NCBI RefSeq assembly: GCF_003051055.1
Contig: NZ_QAON01000003.1
Span: 62,001 to 126,000, forward strand
Length of the DNA: 64,000 nucleotides
Reading direction: 5' to 3'
Origin: Agitococcus lubricus
Lineage (GTDB): Bacteria; Pseudomonadota; Gammaproteobacteria; Pseudomonadales; Moraxellaceae
Made by a program: the position numbers and the translations under genes. Below are positions 1-8,622 of the stretch, piece after piece. The notes under the pieces were generated by a model. The model was not told the origin of the DNA. It made no database searches and was given only the letters and a program-made list of their open reading frames with translations. The first letter of the stretch is position 1. Every line of letters starts with the position of its first letter.

Positions 1-2
1 CG

Positions 3-530
3 ATTGCTTTAGATAACAAACACAGTGTTTGGTTGCGCGTCAATAAACACTTACCTGCGCGTGTGAAGCCCTTAGAGGAAGTCAAAGTCGATGCCCGTTT
101 AGCAACAGAGTTAGATAAAGCCAGTTTGTTAGCTAAGGCTCAAGCAGAGACGATTGCTAAGGCGGTCAATAGTGGTAAAACTGCGACTGAGATTGCGTCA
201 CAGTATAATTTGCAATGGCAAGAGTTTTTAGCGACCGAGCGGCGCGCACCTTCTCCTGCGCCAGAACTACTCAAAACGGCTTTCCGTCTACCCATGCCCA
301 AAGCGAATACGATGACGGCACAAACTGCACCGTCAGGTAAAGACTTTGTGGTCGTGGCGGTGAGCCGTGTCGAGGCGGGGACAGCAGCGACCTTTACCGA
401 TGAGCAAAAGAAGCAAGCGATGGCAAGTTTAGCGAATACCGTAGGCCAGCAAAATCTCAAAGATTTTATTGTTCACTTACGTGCGCAAGCTAAAATTAAA
501 GAAACAGCGCCTAAAGCTGCAGAGCAATAA
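3..530 (+). CDS. ppiD: Peptidyl-prolyl cis-trans isomerase PpiD, C-terminal part (5' truncated)
   Basis: The reading frame is already open at base 3, before any start codon, so only the last about 175 codons of a larger gene are present. The sequence fits the C-terminal region of PpiD/SurA-type periplasmic folding factors: a VLRVxxHxPA-like segment (here WLRVNKHLPARVKPLEEV) followed by an alanine- and lysine-rich helical stretch. PpiD is an inner-membrane-anchored chaperone that assists outer-membrane and periplasmic proteins. The parvulin domain and membrane anchor lie outside the window. The assignment is supported by the position just before fabI, which I recall as the Pseudomonas order (ppiD-fabI). 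SurA is a less likely alternative. Confidence 0.7.
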   Translation: MALDNKHSVWLRVNKHLPARVKPLEEVKVDARLATELDKASLLAKAQAETIAKAVNSGKTATEIASQYNLQWQEFLATERRAPSPAPELLKTAFRLPMPKANTMTAQTAPSGKDFVVVAVSRVEAGTAATFTDEQKKQAMASLANTVGQQNLKDFIVHLRAQAKIKETAPKAAEQ

Positions 531-570
531 TGTGCGTTGTGTGTTGTCCTAGAGACAACCGCCCTTAATA

Positions 571-600
571 AAGCAGGCTTCGGCCTGCTTTGTTGTTCTT
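571..600 (+). terminator. Rho-independent terminator after ppiD
   Basis: An 8-bp perfect stem AAGCAGGC/GCCTGCTT closes a TTCG tetraloop and is followed by the T-rich run TGTTGTTCTT. It lies 40 bases after the ppiD stop and before the next gene, so it probably ends the ppiD transcript. Confidence 0.85.
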
Positions 601-641
601 GAGCGCGTTTGCGCACAAGTAAATACCTTAAAGACAATGTG

Positions 642-1433
642 ATGAAAACAATTAGCTCTCGACAAAATCCGACGATTAAGCAACTGCATCAATTGGCGCA
701 CTCGGCTTCTGAACGACGTAAACAACAGCAAACCGTGTTGGATGGCATACATTTACTGCAAGGTGCCTTACAACACGGCATTGCCCTTGAGTTAGTTTGT
801 GTTAGCGAACAAGGCTTACAACATCCCGAAATCCAAGACTTGATAGCTAGAGTAGAGGCAGAGTATCCCTGTTTGCTGTTGACGGATAGTGTCTTTGATT
901 ACATTAGCCCAACAGACAGTCCTGCGGGGGTATTGGCGGTTATCAATATGCCCACACCAACAGAGATGAGCGTGCCAACTCGCTCTTGTATCTTATTAGA
1001 AAGTGTACAAGATGCAGGTAATTTGGGCACGATTATGCGGACTGCGGTTGCGGCAGGTATTAACGACTTGGTGTTAAGTACAGGCTGTGCCAGTGTGTGG
1101 TCGCCTCGTGTCTTGCGGGCGGGTATGGGGGCACACTTTGTCATGCGTATTCAAGAAAAAAGCGATTTATCGCAGGTGATACAAGCCTACAATGGCCAAG
1201 TGTTAGCAACAGGCTTAGAGCTGGCGCAGAGTCTATATGACTTAGATTTAACCCAGCCTACGGCATGGTTGTTTGGTAATGAGGGACAGGGCTTATCGGC
1301 CTCTTTGCTGTGTTTGGCACATCAGCGTGTCATTATTCCAATGGCTGACGGCATTGAGTCGTTAAATGTGGGGGCGGCGGTAGCAGTGTGCTTATTTGAA
1401 CAGCGTCGGCAATTATTACACCTAAGTGCGTAG
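642..1433 (+). CDS. TrmH/SpoU-family RNA 2'-O-methyltransferase
   Basis: This 263-residue protein has the SPOUT fold signatures of the TrmH/SpoU family. Motif 1 is ESVQDAGNLGTIMRTA, motif 2 is FGNEGQGLS and motif 3 is IPMADGIESLNVGAAVAV; together they form the trefoil-knot SAM site. The N-terminal about 95 residues resemble the substrate-binding domain of this family. It should 2'-O-methylate a ribose in rRNA or tRNA; the exact target cannot be told from sequence. I chose the ATG at 642, because the frame open from 609 uses a TTG and adds 11 residues that do not look like the family. It stands alone between ppiD and the convergent fabI operon. Confidence 0.85.
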   Translation: MKTISSRQNPTIKQLHQLAHSASERRKQQQTVLDGIHLLQGALQHGIALELVCVSEQGLQHPEIQDLIARVEAEYPCLLLTDSVFDYISPTDSPAGVLAVINMPTPTEMSVPTRSCILLESVQDAGNLGTIMRTAVAAGINDLVLSTGCASVWSPRVLRAGMGAHFVMRIQEKSDLSQVIQAYNGQVLATGLELAQSLYDLDLTQPTAWLFGNEGQGLSASLLCLAHQRVIIPMADGIESLNVGAAVAVCLFEQRRQLLHLSA

Positions 1434-1490
1434 AACGTGTGGATGCTTGGTACTCGATAATGATATGCGCAGTCGTCATCGACGCTACGT

Positions 1491-1523
1491 ATTTAGCTCA
1501 CCTCACAGCGAAGCAAGCTAAAT
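1491..1523. repeat. Inverted repeat between convergent genes
   Basis: ATTTAGCT (1491-1498) and AGCTAAAT (1516-1523) form a perfect 8-bp stem with a 17-base loop between two convergent genes. There is no T-run, so a terminator role is possible but unproven. Confidence 0.4.
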
Positions 1524-1540
1524 CAAAGCAACAGCAAACC

Positions 1541-2329
1541 TTAGATTTCGCCTGCAGGCATGGCAGTCGTATTAAATCCACCATCGACATATAAAATTTC
1601 ACCACTAATGCCAGATGCTAAGTCGGAGCATAAAAACGCTGCTGCATTCCCAACTTCTTCAATCGTGACATTACGTCGTAACGGTGTCGCGGCTTCGTTA
1701 TAAGCCAACATTTTTCTAAAGTTTTTAATGCCACTGGCGGCTAAGGTACGAATAGGCCCTGCCGAAATACCGTTTACGCGAACTCCCAGTGGGCCAAGGC
1801 TAGACGCTAAATAACGGACATTGGCTTCTAACGAGGCTTTTGCCAAACCCATGACATTATAATTAGGTAACACACGCTCAGACCCTTGGTAGGTGAGTGT
1901 CACCACATTACCTTTGGCATTAACAAGTAACGGTTTAGCAGCCTTGACCAACGCGGTTAAACTATAACTGCTAATGTCATGTGCAATTCTGAAACCTTCG
2001 CGGGTGGTGACATCACTAAAATCCCCTTCCAGTTGGTCAGCAGGGGCATAAGCCACTGAATGCACTAAGGTATCCAAACCAGTCCATATTTGACCGAGTG
2101 CGGCAAATAAACTGTCAATTTGCGTATCATCGCTGACATCACAGGGAAAAACTAAATTAGACCCAAAGTGAGCGGCAAATTCTTCCACACGGCTTTTGAG
2201 TTTCTCATTTTGATAGGTAAAAGCGAGCTGCGCGCCTTCACGATGCATGGCAGCAGCAATACCATAAGCAATAGATAATTTACTGGCGACACCGACAATC
2301 AATACACGTTTACCTTGCATAAAACCCAT
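1541..2329 (-). CDS. fabI: Enoyl-[acyl-carrier-protein] reductase (NADH) FabI
   Basis: FabI performs the last reduction of each fatty-acid elongation cycle, turning trans-2-enoyl-ACP into acyl-ACP with NADH. At 262 residues it has the family length. The N-terminal nucleotide site ([13 protein letters not shown]) and the catalytic pair Tyr157 and Lys164 (YNVMGLAK), with Tyr147 before them, are present, so it should be active. At position 93, where E. coli FabI has the glycine altered in triclosan-resistant mutants, this protein has alanine (VHSVAYAP; codon GCT). It is the last gene of a compact minus-strand series, starting 2 bases after the upstream hydrolase stop. Confidence 0.97.
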   Translation of the reverse strand: MGFMQGKRVLIVGVASKLSIAYGIAAAMHREGAQLAFTYQNEKLKSRVEEFAAHFGSNLVFPCDVSDDTQIDSLFAALGQIWTGLDTLVHSVAYAPADQLEGDFSDVTTREGFRIAHDISSYSLTALVKAAKPLLVNAKGNVVTLTYQGSERVLPNYNVMGLAKASLEANVRYLASSLGPLGVRVNGISAGPIRTLAASGIKNFRKMLAYNEAATPLRRNVTIEEVGNAAAFLCSDLASGISGEILYVDGGFNTTAMPAGEI

Positions 2330-2331
2330 AA

Positions 2332-3069
2332 TTAAGCTCCTGTTTTTGCGTTCATACTGACGGACGTTGTTTTATTAAAAGCGCCTGTCGCCAAAAAGGC
2401 TTGAATCTGACGAATGACGTGACGCGAGTTTGCCATAAAAGTGTGACCACTCTCTACCTCAATAAAGTCTTTCATTTCATCGAGTTTCGTACTGGCTACA
2501 GAAACCTTACCATCATTTGCACCTGTAAACAGGTGTGTAAACCACGGGTCGGAGGACGAAGTCCCCGCAATAATGCCTATTTCATAAGGAATGGCATGCA
2601 GTCGATTGGGTAAGCTATTGGCCTCAGTCCCAAGCTGTTGACCTGCGGAGCCAGTCAACCACTTAAACCACCAGCGGTCTTTATACTTATCGACAATTTC
2701 GCTGCCATGATTGGGTGCACCCAACATGACGATACGTTTAACTTGCGTTGGGTGTTGTTGTTGGAAGTAAACCCTCACTAAAATGCCTCCCAGTGAGTGG
2801 GTGACAAAGTGAATTGCCTGTGGCTTGTACTTTGCACATTCATTGAGTCCCTGACCCACCACCAAGGCTAAACGCTCAATCTCTGTTTCTCGGGAACGAT
2901 AACTTTGATTAACGACCCAGTAACCTACTTTTTGTAGTTGGGTGTCAATTTGTTGCATCGACCATGCACTGCGACCTAAACCATGTAGCAACACCACACA
3001 GTCTTTGCCATAACTCAGATTAGGCAAGGCAAAGACGGCACTCACGCAGCATAATACAAATGCACGCAT
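2332..3069 (-). CDS. Secreted alpha/beta hydrolase (lipase/PGAP1-like)
   Basis: The 245-residue protein begins with a signal peptide ([21 protein letters not shown]) and has an alpha/beta-hydrolase core. The oxyanion-hole strand is [14 protein letters not shown], the nucleophile elbow is THSLGG (Ser in a G/TxSxG turn), an acid is likely in ANDGKVSV and the histidine in SGHTFM. Such PGAP1/triacylglycerol-lipase-like proteins are probably periplasmic esterases; the substrate is unknown. It sits between yejF (11-base gap) and fabI (2-base gap) and is probably cotranscribed with both. It is unrelated in length and motif to the two family I lipases near 36-39 kb. Confidence 0.75.
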   Translation of the reverse strand: MRAFVLCCVSAVFALPNLSYGKDCVVLLHGLGRSAWSMQQIDTQLQKVGYWVVNQSYRSRETEIERLALVVGQGLNECAKYKPQAIHFVTHSLGGILVRVYFQQQHPTQVKRIVMLGAPNHGSEIVDKYKDRWWFKWLTGSAGQQLGTEANSLPNRLHAIPYEIGIIAGTSSSDPWFTHLFTGANDGKVSVASTKLDEMKDFIEVESGHTFMANSRHVIRQIQAFLATGAFNKTTSVSMNAKTGA

Positions 3070-3080
3070 ATTCTTTGTCT

Positions 3081-4709
3081 CTACAACACGGGAGTACTGG
3101 CAAAAGCGGCAGCGAGAAGCTGTTTGGTATAGGCTTGCTGCGGTGCGCTAAACAGTGCGTGGGTATGATTGGTTTCGACCATCACACCATGACGCATCAC
3201 TAATACCCGATGGCTGACTGCGCGAATGACCTTTAAGTCATGGCTAATAAATAAACAGGCAAAGCCATATTCTTGCTGTAAACGACGTAGTAGTAATACA
3301 ATCTGTTTTTGCACGGTACGGTCGAGTGCAGAGGTAGGCTCATCCAAAATTAAGAGTTTAGGCTCTAATACCAATGCCCGCGCAATCGCAATACGTTGCC
3401 GTTGGCCACCCGAAAACTCATGGGGATAACGATGTCTTGCGGCTGGGTCTAATTCGACAGCCGTTAAGGCTTGGATAACCCGTTGTTCTTGGATGTCTTT
3501 ATCTAAACCTAATAACTCTAAGCCTTCGCTGATAATTTGTTGAATACTGAGGCGTGGACTAAGGCTGCCGTAAGGGTCTTGAAAAACGATTTGCAAATCT
3601 TTGCGTAACGGTCGTAATTGCCGTTGTGTTAGCCCAGTGATTTCTTGATTTTGAAAGATAAGAGTGCCATCGGTAATTTGATTAAGCCGACTAATGGCAA
3701 AGGCAAGAGTCGATTTGCCAGAGCCACTTTCACCGACAACTCCTAAGGTTTCACCTGCTTTGAGCTGTAAACTGATACCATCGACACCTTTAATATAGCC
3801 CACCGTCCGTTGCCAAAAGCCTTGTTTAATTGGAAACCAAACCTTTAATTGATTGACGTCTAATAAGGTTGAGGCCTGTTCAGGTACAGGTTGTGGTTGA
3901 CCATCGGGTTCAGCCGCTAGTAGCATTTGAGTATAAGCATGTTGAGGCTGTTCAAATAATGGCTCAGTATGATTAGTTTCTACGATGAGCCCATGTTGCA
4001 TCACCGCGACTCTATCAGCAAAACGACGTACTAAACTCAAATCATGCGAGATGAGCAAAACGGCTAGGCCAAATTTATGTCTGAGTTGTTGAATTAGTTG
4101 CAAAATCTGTTCTTGTAGCGTGACATCAAGGGCGGTAGTGGGTTCGTCGGCAATCAATAAAGCAGGATTATTGGCGAGTGCCATTGCAATCATCACCCGC
4201 TGCCGTTGTCCGCCTGATAATTGATGCGGATAGCTGTTTAAGCGTTTTTCGGGTTCAGGAATACCCACTTCATGCAGTAGTTCCAGTGTACGGGTTTTGG
4301 CGACATCTTTGCTCAGTGTCTGATGCGTCAAGAGCATTTCGCTAATTTGTTTTTCGATGGTATGCAGTGGGTTTAACGATGTCATCGGCTCTTGAAAAAT
4401 CATGGCAATACGGTCACCACGTAAGGCTTGCAAACGACTTTCGGGTGCTTGGAGTAAGTTTTCACCCTGAAACAAAATTTGCCCTTCGTAGTGAGCATGG
4501 CTAGGTAGCAAACGCATAATCGCTTGAGCGGTTAGAGATTTGCCTGAACCACTTTCGCCAACAATCGCCAGCATTTCACCCGTTGCTATTTCAAAGCTAA
4601 CTCCTTGCACGGGTTCGGTAGCAGCCATACCTGTTTGTTGAAAACGAATATGAAGCTTATCAACGCGCAATAGCGGTGCGGCGTTATTGTTTGCGGGGGT
4701 CAAAGGCAT
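3081..4709 (-). CDS. yejF: Peptide ABC transporter, dual ATP-binding protein YejF
   Basis: One polypeptide of about 542 residues carries two complete ABC ATPase domains. Each has a Walker A (GESGSGKS), a Q-loop (IFQEP, VFQDP), a signature ([16 protein letters not shown]), a Walker B (ADEPT, LDEPT) and a switch histidine (SHDL). It energises the YejABEF oligopeptide importer at the inner membrane. The ATG at 4709 was chosen over a TTG at 4727; it overlaps the end of yejE by 26 bases, typical of translational coupling. The family's usual gene order A-B-E-F is kept apart from the insertion after yejA. Confidence 0.93.
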   Translation of the reverse strand: MPLTPANNNAAPLLRVDKLHIRFQQTGMAATEPVQGVSFEIATGEMLAIVGESGSGKSLTAQAIMRLLPSHAHYEGQILFQGENLLQAPESRLQALRGDRIAMIFQEPMTSLNPLHTIEKQISEMLLTHQTLSKDVAKTRTLELLHEVGIPEPEKRLNSYPHQLSGGQRQRVMIAMALANNPALLIADEPTTALDVTLQEQILQLIQQLRHKFGLAVLLISHDLSLVRRFADRVAVMQHGLIVETNHTEPLFEQPQHAYTQMLLAAEPDGQPQPVPEQASTLLDVNQLKVWFPIKQGFWQRTVGYIKGVDGISLQLKAGETLGVVGESGSGKSTLAFAISRLNQITDGTLIFQNQEITGLTQRQLRPLRKDLQIVFQDPYGSLSPRLSIQQIISEGLELLGLDKDIQEQRVIQALTAVELDPAARHRYPHEFSGGQRQRIAIARALVLEPKLLILDEPTSALDRTVQKQIVLLLRRLQQEYGFACLFISHDLKVIRAVSHRVLVMRHGVMVETNHTHALFSAPQQAYTKQLLAAAFASTPVL

Positions 4710-5703
4710 CACGTACCGCCTCACCAATAAAAACTAACAGGGTTAATAAAATGGCTAAGGTAAAAAAAGCAGATAAACCTAGCCACGGTGCGCTTAAATT
4801 ATTTTTGCCTTGGGCGACTAATTCACCTAGAGACGGTGAGCCAACAGGTAAACCAAAACCCAAAAAGTCGAGCGAGGTTAATAAACCAATCGCACCTGTA
4901 AAAATAAAGGGTAAAAAAGACAGGGTAGACACCATCGCATTGGGTAGAATATGTCTAAACATGATTTTGCTATCGCTTAAACCCAACGCTCTGGCTGCAC
5001 GCACATATTCTAAATTACGACCGCGTAAAAATTCGGCACGTACTAAGCCTGTTAATTCTGTCCAGCTAAATAACAACATCAAACCCAGTAGCCACCAAAA
5101 ATTGGGTTCTACCAAGCTGGCCATGATAATTAACATAAATAACATGGGTAAGCCCGACCAAATCTCAATAATACGCTGGCCAATCAAGTCGACCCAACCG
5201 CCATAAAAGCCTTGAATGGCACCGACAATAACCCCTACGACGGAGCTAATCACGGTTAAAGTAAAGGCAAATAAAATAGAAATCCTAAAACCATAAATAA
5301 TCCGCGCTAACACATCCCGACCTTGGTCGTCTGTACCCAGTAGATTATCGCTAGATGGAGGGGCAGGGGCAGGCACGGTTAGGTTATAGTTAATGGTGTT
5401 ATAACTAAAGCGAATGATAGGCCAGACTATCCAACCTTGTTCGTTGATAAGACTAGCGACATAGGGGTCGCGGTAATCGGCATTACTGGTGAGCGTGCCG
5501 CCAAACGTGGTTTCGGGGTAGTCCTTAAAAACAGGGTAGTACAGTGTCTGTTGATATGAAACGACAATCGGTTTGTCATTCGCCCAAAACTCAGCAAATA
5601 GACTGATAATAAACAAACTTAAAAATAGCCATAACGCATAATAACCGCGTTTATTCGCCTTAAAATTGGCAATGCGTCGTTGGTTTAATGGAGAAAATGC
5701 CAC
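4684..5703 (-). CDS. yejE: Peptide ABC transporter permease YejE
   Basis: This is an inner-membrane permease of the oligopeptide (Opp/Dpp/Yej) type. It has an N-terminal membrane segment (YYALWLFLSLFIISLFAEF), a periplasmic stretch, then the BPD_transp_1 domain with the EAA loop (VRAARALGLSDSKIMFRHILPN) that docks on YejF. The GTG at 5703 gives an N-terminus (SPLNQRRIANFKANKRGY) matching the family and has a GAGG Shine-Dalgarno 5 bases upstream. An in-frame start at 5742 would run back into yejB. It starts directly after the yejB stop and overlaps yejF. Confidence 0.92.
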   Translation of the reverse strand: MAFSPLNQRRIANFKANKRGYYALWLFLSLFIISLFAEFWANDKPIVVSYQQTLYYPVFKDYPETTFGGTLTSNADYRDPYVASLINEQGWIVWPIIRFSYNTINYNLTVPAPAPPSSDNLLGTDDQGRDVLARIIYGFRISILFAFTLTVISSVVGVIVGAIQGFYGGWVDLIGQRIIEIWSGLPMLFMLIIMASLVEPNFWWLLGLMLLFSWTELTGLVRAEFLRGRNLEYVRAARALGLSDSKIMFRHILPNAMVSTLSFLPFIFTGAIGLLTSLDFLGFGLPVGSPSLGELVAQGKNNLSAPWLGLSAFFTLAILLTLLVFIGEAVRDAFDPRKQ

Positions 5704-5704
5704 C

Positions 5705-6802
5705 TTAGCCTCGACTATTAAAATCAATACGGGGGTCAACAAACATATAGGTTAAATCACTGATAATGCGTAATAACAAACCTACGAGGGTAAAAATATA
5801 TAATGTGCCAAAAATAACGGGATAATCACGATTGATGACCGATTCAAAACTTAATAAACCTAAACCGTCTAAGTTAAAAATCACTTCAATCAGAAAAGAG
5901 CCTGTAAAAAATACGCCCAATAATGCCGCAGGAAACCCTGCAATAATAATCAACATGGCATTTCTAAAAACATGGCCATATAAGATTTGTTTATCAGTTA
6001 ACCCTTTGGCGCGAGCAGTCACCACATATTGTTTATGTATTTCATCTAAAAAAGAATTTTTTGTCAGCATGGTCAAGGTCGCAAAACCGCCAATGGTCAA
6101 ACAGACCGTCGGTAACACCATGTGATGCGCATAATCGAGTAGTTTATCCACGGTGCTCAGTTGTGCAAAGTTTTCAGAAACTAAGCCTTGCATCGGAAAC
6201 AATTGCCAATAGCTACCGCCTGCAAATAAGACAATTAATAAAATGGCAAATAAAAAACCTGGAATCGCATAACCAACAATAATCAGGCTGCTGGTGGCCA
6301 CATCAAAACGTGAGCCATGACGAATAGCTTTTTTAATGCCAAGCGGTATAGAAATAAAATAAACAATCAACGTGCTCCATAAGCCCAGTGAAATGGACAC
6401 AGGTAATTTTTCTTTAATCAGTTCAATCACAGAGGCATCACGAAAAAAGCTGTTGCCAAAATCAAACTGTAAATAGTTACGAACCATCAACCAAAAACGC
6501 TCACTGGCGGATTTGTCAAAGCCATATTGTCGTTCTAAGTCTTTAATCAGTTCAGGGTCTAGACCTTGGGCACCACGATAGCCAGAGGAGTTGTCACCAT
6601 TATTTGGCTGACTAGGGCTACTCATGTCCCCATTTTCAGTCCCTGTTACGCGCGAGCTGCTATTGTCTAAACCTTGGAGTTTGGCAATCGCTTGTTCTAC
6701 AGGGCCACCTGGCGCAGCTTGAGTAATGACAAAATTAATCAATAAAATTCCAAACAAGGTAGGAATAATCAGTAGTAGGCGGCGTAGCACATAAGCTAAC
6801 AC
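5705..6802 (-). CDS. yejB: Peptide ABC transporter permease YejB
   Basis: At 365 residues it matches the usual YejB length. It starts with the typical [21 protein letters not shown] membrane segment, followed by PGGPV, a low-complexity Ser/Asn-rich insert around residues 45-75, and the permease domain with its EAA loop ([22 protein letters not shown]). With YejE it forms the channel of the peptide importer. The start is GTG with AAGGAG 8 bases upstream. The neighbours fit, although the methyltransferase and a small ORF sit between this gene and yejA. Confidence 0.92.
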   Translation of the reverse strand: MLAYVLRRLLLIIPTLFGILLINFVITQAAPGGPVEQAIAKLQGLDNSSSRVTGTENGDMSSPSQPNNGDNSSGYRGAQGLDPELIKDLERQYGFDKSASERFWLMVRNYLQFDFGNSFFRDASVIELIKEKLPVSISLGLWSTLIVYFISIPLGIKKAIRHGSRFDVATSSLIIVGYAIPGFLFAILLIVLFAGGSYWQLFPMQGLVSENFAQLSTVDKLLDYAHHMVLPTVCLTIGGFATLTMLTKNSFLDEIHKQYVVTARAKGLTDKQILYGHVFRNAMLIIIAGFPAALLGVFFTGSFLIEVIFNLDGLGLLSFESVINRDYPVIFGTLYIFTLVGLLLRIISDLTYMFVDPRIDFNSRG

Positions 6803-6814
6803 GGTAGAGACTCC

Positions 6815-7003
6815 TTAAACGATAAGACGACTAGCAGCGTGGCGTATGGCTGCTTCTAGATGGTCATCGGTTAGCTCATATTGAGAAAGTACGTGGGTAT
6901 TGTCCTGTGTGATATGCATTTGGCCTGCATAGGCTTGTGCTAACGCCTCATCAGCGCCATTAAACGAGGCAATTATTTTATTTTTTAATTCTAAAAGTTC
7001 CAT
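6815..7003 (-). CDS. Small protein of unknown function in the yej operon
   Basis: This frame of about 62 codons starts at ATG 7003 inside the end of the methyltransferase gene (26-base overlap) and ends 12 bases before yejB. The product is acidic and probably helical (MELLELKNKIIASF... ...HLEAAIRHAASRLIV), with no signal or membrane segment and no family I recognise. The tight packing on both sides argues that it is translated with its neighbours. A role with the methyltransferase is only a guess from position. Confidence 0.5.
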   Translation of the reverse strand: MELLELKNKIIASFNGADEALAQAYAGQMHITQDNTHVLSQYELTDDHLEAAIRHAASRLIV

Positions 7004-8609
7004 GTTCTGTTTTCTCAATATTCAGTGCGTTGAGGTAATCCGCTTCTATAAAATGGCCATCTGTTAAAAATTGGGCATGAATAGGCAGACGTTCTAAATC
7101 ACTTCGCAACACTTTATGGGTATTAAATAGTTTTTTAAACAGCCAGTTAAGTAGTTCGCTATTCAATAAATCAGCAAGCAGTGACATGGAAATAGGAAAT
7201 TTATCATCAGTAATCAGTAAGTTAGCACTATTAATAATAAAACGAGCTTCTGTGTCATAAAAAAAACATAGCCTTGAAGAAATAAATTTGTAAATGAGTT
7301 TTTCTGCTGCCTGATACAAATGTAGAGGGGCAACTTGTTGATATTGTGAAAAATCTGTGCCTAAAAAATTCGTCGCTGTTTTAAGTACTCTGGGTGTGAT
7401 ATCTGACCCTTTATAGACACTCACATAGCCTTGCTCAGGTTTATCACGCAGGTATTTGGTATTATTGCCCGTGACAATGCCTAAGCCCCAACGGGCATAA
7501 CCTTCTAAGGTGAGGTGAGGAATACGATACAAATGTGTAATGAGCGCTGCTTCGTCGTTATTACAAGAGAGATTAAAGATATATTTAGGATTATGCCTCA
7601 AGGAGTCACTCGTACGCTGAAAATGTACATTCTCATAAAGACAATCAATTTGCCGTGCAGCATCGTTTTCTTGTTTGGTCAATACCAAGCCGACGGCGTT
7701 TGTTTGTAACCCTTTGAAGGCTTTGGCATAATCGCATAAACGCGTAATTTGGTAGCTTAGGGCAGAGGCTCTGGCATCGGCATAGGCCGACACATTAAAA
7801 AAGGCGTCAGGCAATAGCAGTCCGAGTACACCGTGTGTGTTGAGTGCATGTAGGCAGGCAAAGTAAAACAAGGCACAGGTATCTAAACTGTTCCCTGCCT
7901 GAAGTAGGCGACTGAGCCTATCTTTTTCGCTTTTGGCGATTTTTTTGCCCCATGGTGGGTTGGTAAAAATATAATCGTAATGCCCCGTTTCTTGAGTGGT
8001 CGCTAAGTGTAAAAAATCGGCACAGATAATCTGATTGCTGACAAAACCAGTGTGGTCAAAAATACGTTTTTTGGCAATGGCTACTGCAACAGGGTCAATA
8101 TCAAAACCAAATAGATTTTCTGGCTTAAAGCCCAAGTCTAACGCCCTGAGTAAAAAGTTACCCGAACCACAACAAGGGTCACAAAAAGTCTTATGTTTTA
8201 CAGAGGTATCAGAGAGATTGAATAAATCATTGACGATATGTTCAGGCGTATAATAAATCCCTTCTTGATTCTTGTAAGAGTCCGATAGACTGTCTTCGTA
8301 GTCCTTACCTAAGGCCTCGTTCGCAGGCTCAGATGATTGAGCGCGTGCTAAAAAGTCAGCACTAATCAGCAGGTGATTATGGCTATCTTTTTGCGATTTA
8401 TTGGCGCGTTGGTAGAGTTTTTCTTTGCCCAATATCTCACGCTTAAATTGCATGACAGAGGCGTGGCTAACATGCCCCTTATTTGAGAGGGTCAAGTAGC
8501 CTGTTTTAATCCAATTTCTCACAGTTGCCTCAGAAACAGCCAGAGTCTTGGCGCATGCTTCGATGCTGAGTGTCTGGCGTGTATCATCATCAAATAACGA
8601 AGATTGCAT
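6978..8609 (-). CDS. Orphan N6-adenine DNA methyltransferase with N-terminal helix-turn-helix
   Basis: About 543 residues. The first about 40 contain a MerR/excisionase-like helix-turn-helix (ACAKTLAVSEATVRNWIKTG). SAM motif I (FCDPCCGSGNF, near residue 147) and catalytic motif IV NPPW (near residue 217) mark an N6-adenine methyltransferase of the Eco57I/TaqI class. The C-terminal half looks like a TaqI-type target-recognition domain (SVYKGSDITPRVL). No nuclease motif or partner restriction gene is nearby, so it is probably solitary. It begins within 15 bases of the yejA stop (ATG 8609; GTG 8621 is possible) and is inserted between yejA and yejB, which are normally adjacent. The target sequence cannot be predicted. 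Confidence 0.85.
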   Translation of the reverse strand: MQSSLFDDDTRQTLSIEACAKTLAVSEATVRNWIKTGYLTLSNKGHVSHASVMQFKREILGKEKLYQRANKSQKDSHNHLLISADFLARAQSSEPANEALGKDYEDSLSDSYKNQEGIYYTPEHIVNDLFNLSDTSVKHKTFCDPCCGSGNFLLRALDLGFKPENLFGFDIDPVAVAIAKKRIFDHTGFVSNQIICADFLHLATTQETGHYDYIFTNPPWGKKIAKSEKDRLSRLLQAGNSLDTCALFYFACLHALNTHGVLGLLLPDAFFNVSAYADARASALSYQITRLCDYAKAFKGLQTNAVGLVLTKQENDAARQIDCLYENVHFQRTSDSLRHNPKYIFNLSCNNDEAALITHLYRIPHLTLEGYARWGLGIVTGNNTKYLRDKPEQGYVSVYKGSDITPRVLKTATNFLGTDFSQYQQVAPLHLYQAAEKLIYKFISSRLCFFYDTEARFIINSANLLITDDKFPISMSLLADLLNSELLNWLFKKLFNTHKVLRSDLERLPIHAQFLTDGHFIEADYLNALNIEKTEHGTFRIKK

Positions 8610-8622
8610 TGCGCCCGACACC

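Noticed and set aside
6978-8609. Complete restriction-modification system
   Set aside because: No nuclease motif in the protein and no nuclease gene beside it.
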